The position numbers were made by a program, and so were the translations under genes. From Dicaeum eximium (taxonomy: Eukaryota; Chordata; Aves; Passeriformes; Dicaeidae), in assembly GCA_013396995.1 (NCBI GenBank), contig VWZP01006692.1, forward strand, positions 379,435 to 443,434: a DNA stretch of 64,000 nt, read 5' to 3'. Each line of letters starts with the position of its first letter. Position 1 is the first letter of the stretch. The notes beneath the pieces are model-generated. The model made no database searches and had not been told where the DNA came from. It was given only the letters and a program-made list of their open reading frames with translations. This document shows, one piece after another, positions 61,301-64,000 of this stretch.

Positions 61301-64000
61301 GAGACACAAGGGTAGAGGATGTGAAGACAAAGCATAATACATCATGAGGTAAAAGTGTCAGGATTTGCCTTTCTGTGACCCAGAGTGTTGTGCCTCCTGA
61401 GTTCTCCCAGGCAAATTATAAGTGTCTTACTTCTTTCCACAGCCACTAAACTGAAAGTGGAATTAACTTATTACCAGGACTTGCTAATAGTACTAAATCT
61501 TTGCAACAGAAGGAGAAGGAGCCAAGACAACATGCTAGAGTGGACTGGATAAAATACAAACAGAAGCTGGCAACTGAGCCAAAGCAGCATGGATCTGAAG
61601 GTGGGGAGAACTGGGAGAAAAAAAACAGAAGCAGAGAATAAGCTCCTTCTGCTTTTGCCTCTTTCCCTCTCTGGTAGCCAAAACAAAACATCTCTTGGGA
61701 TAGCTAAATAGGATTCAAGTCTAGTCTAGTCCTGACCATGCTACCACCATTCTGCCTTGCTATGACCACCAGCCAGAAACTCACAGTAGAGGCTGTGCTG
61801 CCCTGTCCCAGAGAGGGTGATGTGGGACAAGAGGTTCCCAGGATCCCCAGTTCCCTGGGCAGCAGGAGAAAAGGGTGACCCTACTGACAGCCATGGCACT
61901 GTGCTGTCTCAGGTCTCAGGTGATTTAGGTTTTGCATTTGCTCTTGCCCATTTGCCTGTGCTTTATTTTCTGGTAGCTGGCCTATGCCTTGACAAACACT
62001 TCTGTGTGTGAGAGATAAGTCTCTTAGAGAAATTGTTTTATTTCTGGCTCACATTCAATTCTAGCATCTGGGAATAAGATGGCTATCTGTAGTATTAAAG
62101 ACTTCTGTCCCTCACCCCACTTTTCAAAAGGCTACTGTATTAATTTACACAGAACACAAAGTGCTACTTATGCTGAGGCACCTTCTCCTCATAGCCCAGT
62201 CATGTGGTAACAGCCTCATTTCTCCAGTTCTTCTGGACATAGTCTAATATCTTGAAGTGCACTTACACCTGCTGGCATTGGTCTAGAAGAAAGCAGTATC
62301 ACTAACACTTTCCCCTTTTTGTCCTATAGATTGGACAGAATTGTCAAATGATAATCTGCCATCGCCACACACCTGCTGAGGGCATCATAAAACCTTCAGC
62401 CAGATGTGGCTTCACTTCCAAACTGAATAGCCAAGGACCTGTAGCAATCTGTCCAGGCATCTTTTACTTCTGTCCCTTTCCAGCTGAGTCTGTTAGAACT
62501 GTGTGTGCCAAACCTCCTCACACAGCTCCAGAAGTCCCACATATTTATGCAAAACATCTAAGGTCATTACCAGGCATCCCGTGTCTGGCTGAGGGTGCAG
62601 TGTGTGACTGTGGTGTGATGGGGGGCTTTCCCACCAAAAAGGAGTGTGGCCAACATCTCTGGCTCAGCAAGGAACCATACACCCTCCCTCAGGAAGAGCT
62701 ATCTGGAGCCATACTCCTGAAAAAGTATTTGCCACCATCTCTTGTGCCTTGTCACTGGAGAGAATGAGACTTGTGTCAGTGCTCAGAGTCTGGTAGCCAG
62801 GACTGCCTGTGTTGGATCTATGTTTTGTCAATAGCTGGAGCACAAATTGCAAATATGGAGCTGGACACTGCCCCAGTGGAGTTAGTTCGTTTGAATTAAC
62901 TTTTTCTCCTGAGCTTTATCTGTCCTTCATCTTCTAAAGGAGCAGATAACCCTTCTCACAATGGCTGGGAGAAATTATCAAGAAACAGTGTATTTCATTA
63001 GAAATGCAGTGTTTGGAAAGTAGGTGTTCTGTTCTCTGTTTTGTAGTCAACTGTGTCGTACTCTTTCTTGTAATGTGCTGAATGAACTCTACCATAAAAG
63101 GATTTTCAACAGTGTCCTCCTAGAATAGTTTCAAAACCTCACGGCTTTCATAAGAAGGACTGTCTGCCTCCCCAAAGCATGCTAGAGAATTTTATCCTTT
63201 ACATTTAAAAGTTGCACAAGTCAAGAGAATTTATATTCTACTATAGAAAACTTGGAAAATATTGTCTACCATGCAATTTAATTTAAATGCAGCTTAAATC
63301 CAGCTCACAGGACTGTTGATGCTTCCAGTCATCACTTCAAATCTGTTTAAAGTGAAATCAAAAAGCTCTTTTAAAAATACATCAAAGTTCTTTGTGATTC
63401 TGACAATATTTTAGGATTAAGTTTTAAAAGGTACCTAACAGCACTGAGTGCAATAAGCTGAAAGCCTTGCAAAAGCCTACATGGTAACTTATCAATACGT
63501 GGTGCTGGATTCCAGGGAAATATGTAGATGCAATACTTACTAAGTGGGAAACCTAAGAAGAGCCATAATAGTTTCAAGAGATGTCCTGATTGCATCTGTG
63601 CTCCCAAACCACCACGATTTCCTTTTTGGGGCAAGGAGAGGATACGTGGCCCAAAGGGAATCATTTGATGAGTCTATCACACTGCATCTGACTTTCTTTC
63701 AGTCTTGAGGCCTAAGTACCTAACCTGAGACACAGCTGCTGTTCATGCTGCTGACTTTACTGGCAGGCAGAATCTTATTGAAAAAGTTGTTCATACATTC
63801 TTTGACCAAAACAATGGAGTACGGTAGAATTCTCCACCTGGTCTTACAAAGCACAAAACTGAACTCACTATAACTAGTTCTGTTGAAAAAACATTTTCCT
63901 AGTCAAGTTGTGTTGCACTGTGGGTCAAGAAAGACAAGAATGTAAAAATAAAGTCTAGTGTAGGAATAGCCCCTCTTCTTTCCTTTTATTTTTTGGTATT
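55328..64000. other. Gene-free region upstream of CDCA7L
   Basis: About 8.7 kb of AT-rich DNA. The open frames are short and overlapping, none resembles a known family, and none has a convincing splice context. In human the next gene on this side is RAPGEF5; none of its exons was recognised here. Confidence 0.6.
58848..58882. repeat. (CAAA)n microsatellite
   Basis: About seven tandem CAAA units followed by CAAAA units, in the gene-free region right of CDCA7L. Confidence 0.9.

Overview
The window looks like bird nuclear DNA, most likely from a songbird. It is AT-rich, intron-rich vertebrate sequence. It carries two chicken-repeat-1 (CR1) LINE fragments and a SINE with a tRNA-Ile-like head and a CR1-like tail, an architecture known from passerine genomes. 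Its two genes stand in the order DNAH11 then CDCA7L, tail to tail, as on human 7p15.3.

Bases 1-36,200 (plus strand) hold the 3' quarter of DNAH11, an axonemal outer-arm dynein heavy chain, and the copy is broken. I recognised 20 exon remnants in the right order and orientation, from the AAA5 module to the C-terminal domain. They were found by matching translated stretches to the dynein heavy-chain family as I know it; no alignment was run. Many carry stop codons, frameshifts or deletions. The introns are still present and the neighbour is the expected one, so this reads as a decayed original gene rather than a processed copy. It is the main discovery in the window.

Bases 36,450-54,500 (minus strand) hold CDCA7L (JPO2/R1/RAM2), which looks intact. 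Nine coding exons join in frame with good splice sites and encode 446 residues, with two LEDGF/p75-binding-type motifs near the N-terminus and the cysteine-rich zinc-finger domain at the C-terminus. The short first coding exon was not found; a 32-base assembly gap lies inside the CpG-rich promoter island at 54,260-54,710 and may hide it. The island contains a CACGTG E-box, an E2F-type site and a GC box.

Bases 54,800-64,000 hold a CR1 fragment next to the island and then AT-rich DNA in which I see no gene. Intact CDCA7L in the same assembly acts as a quality control: it makes sequencing error a poor explanation for the many breaks in DNAH11.
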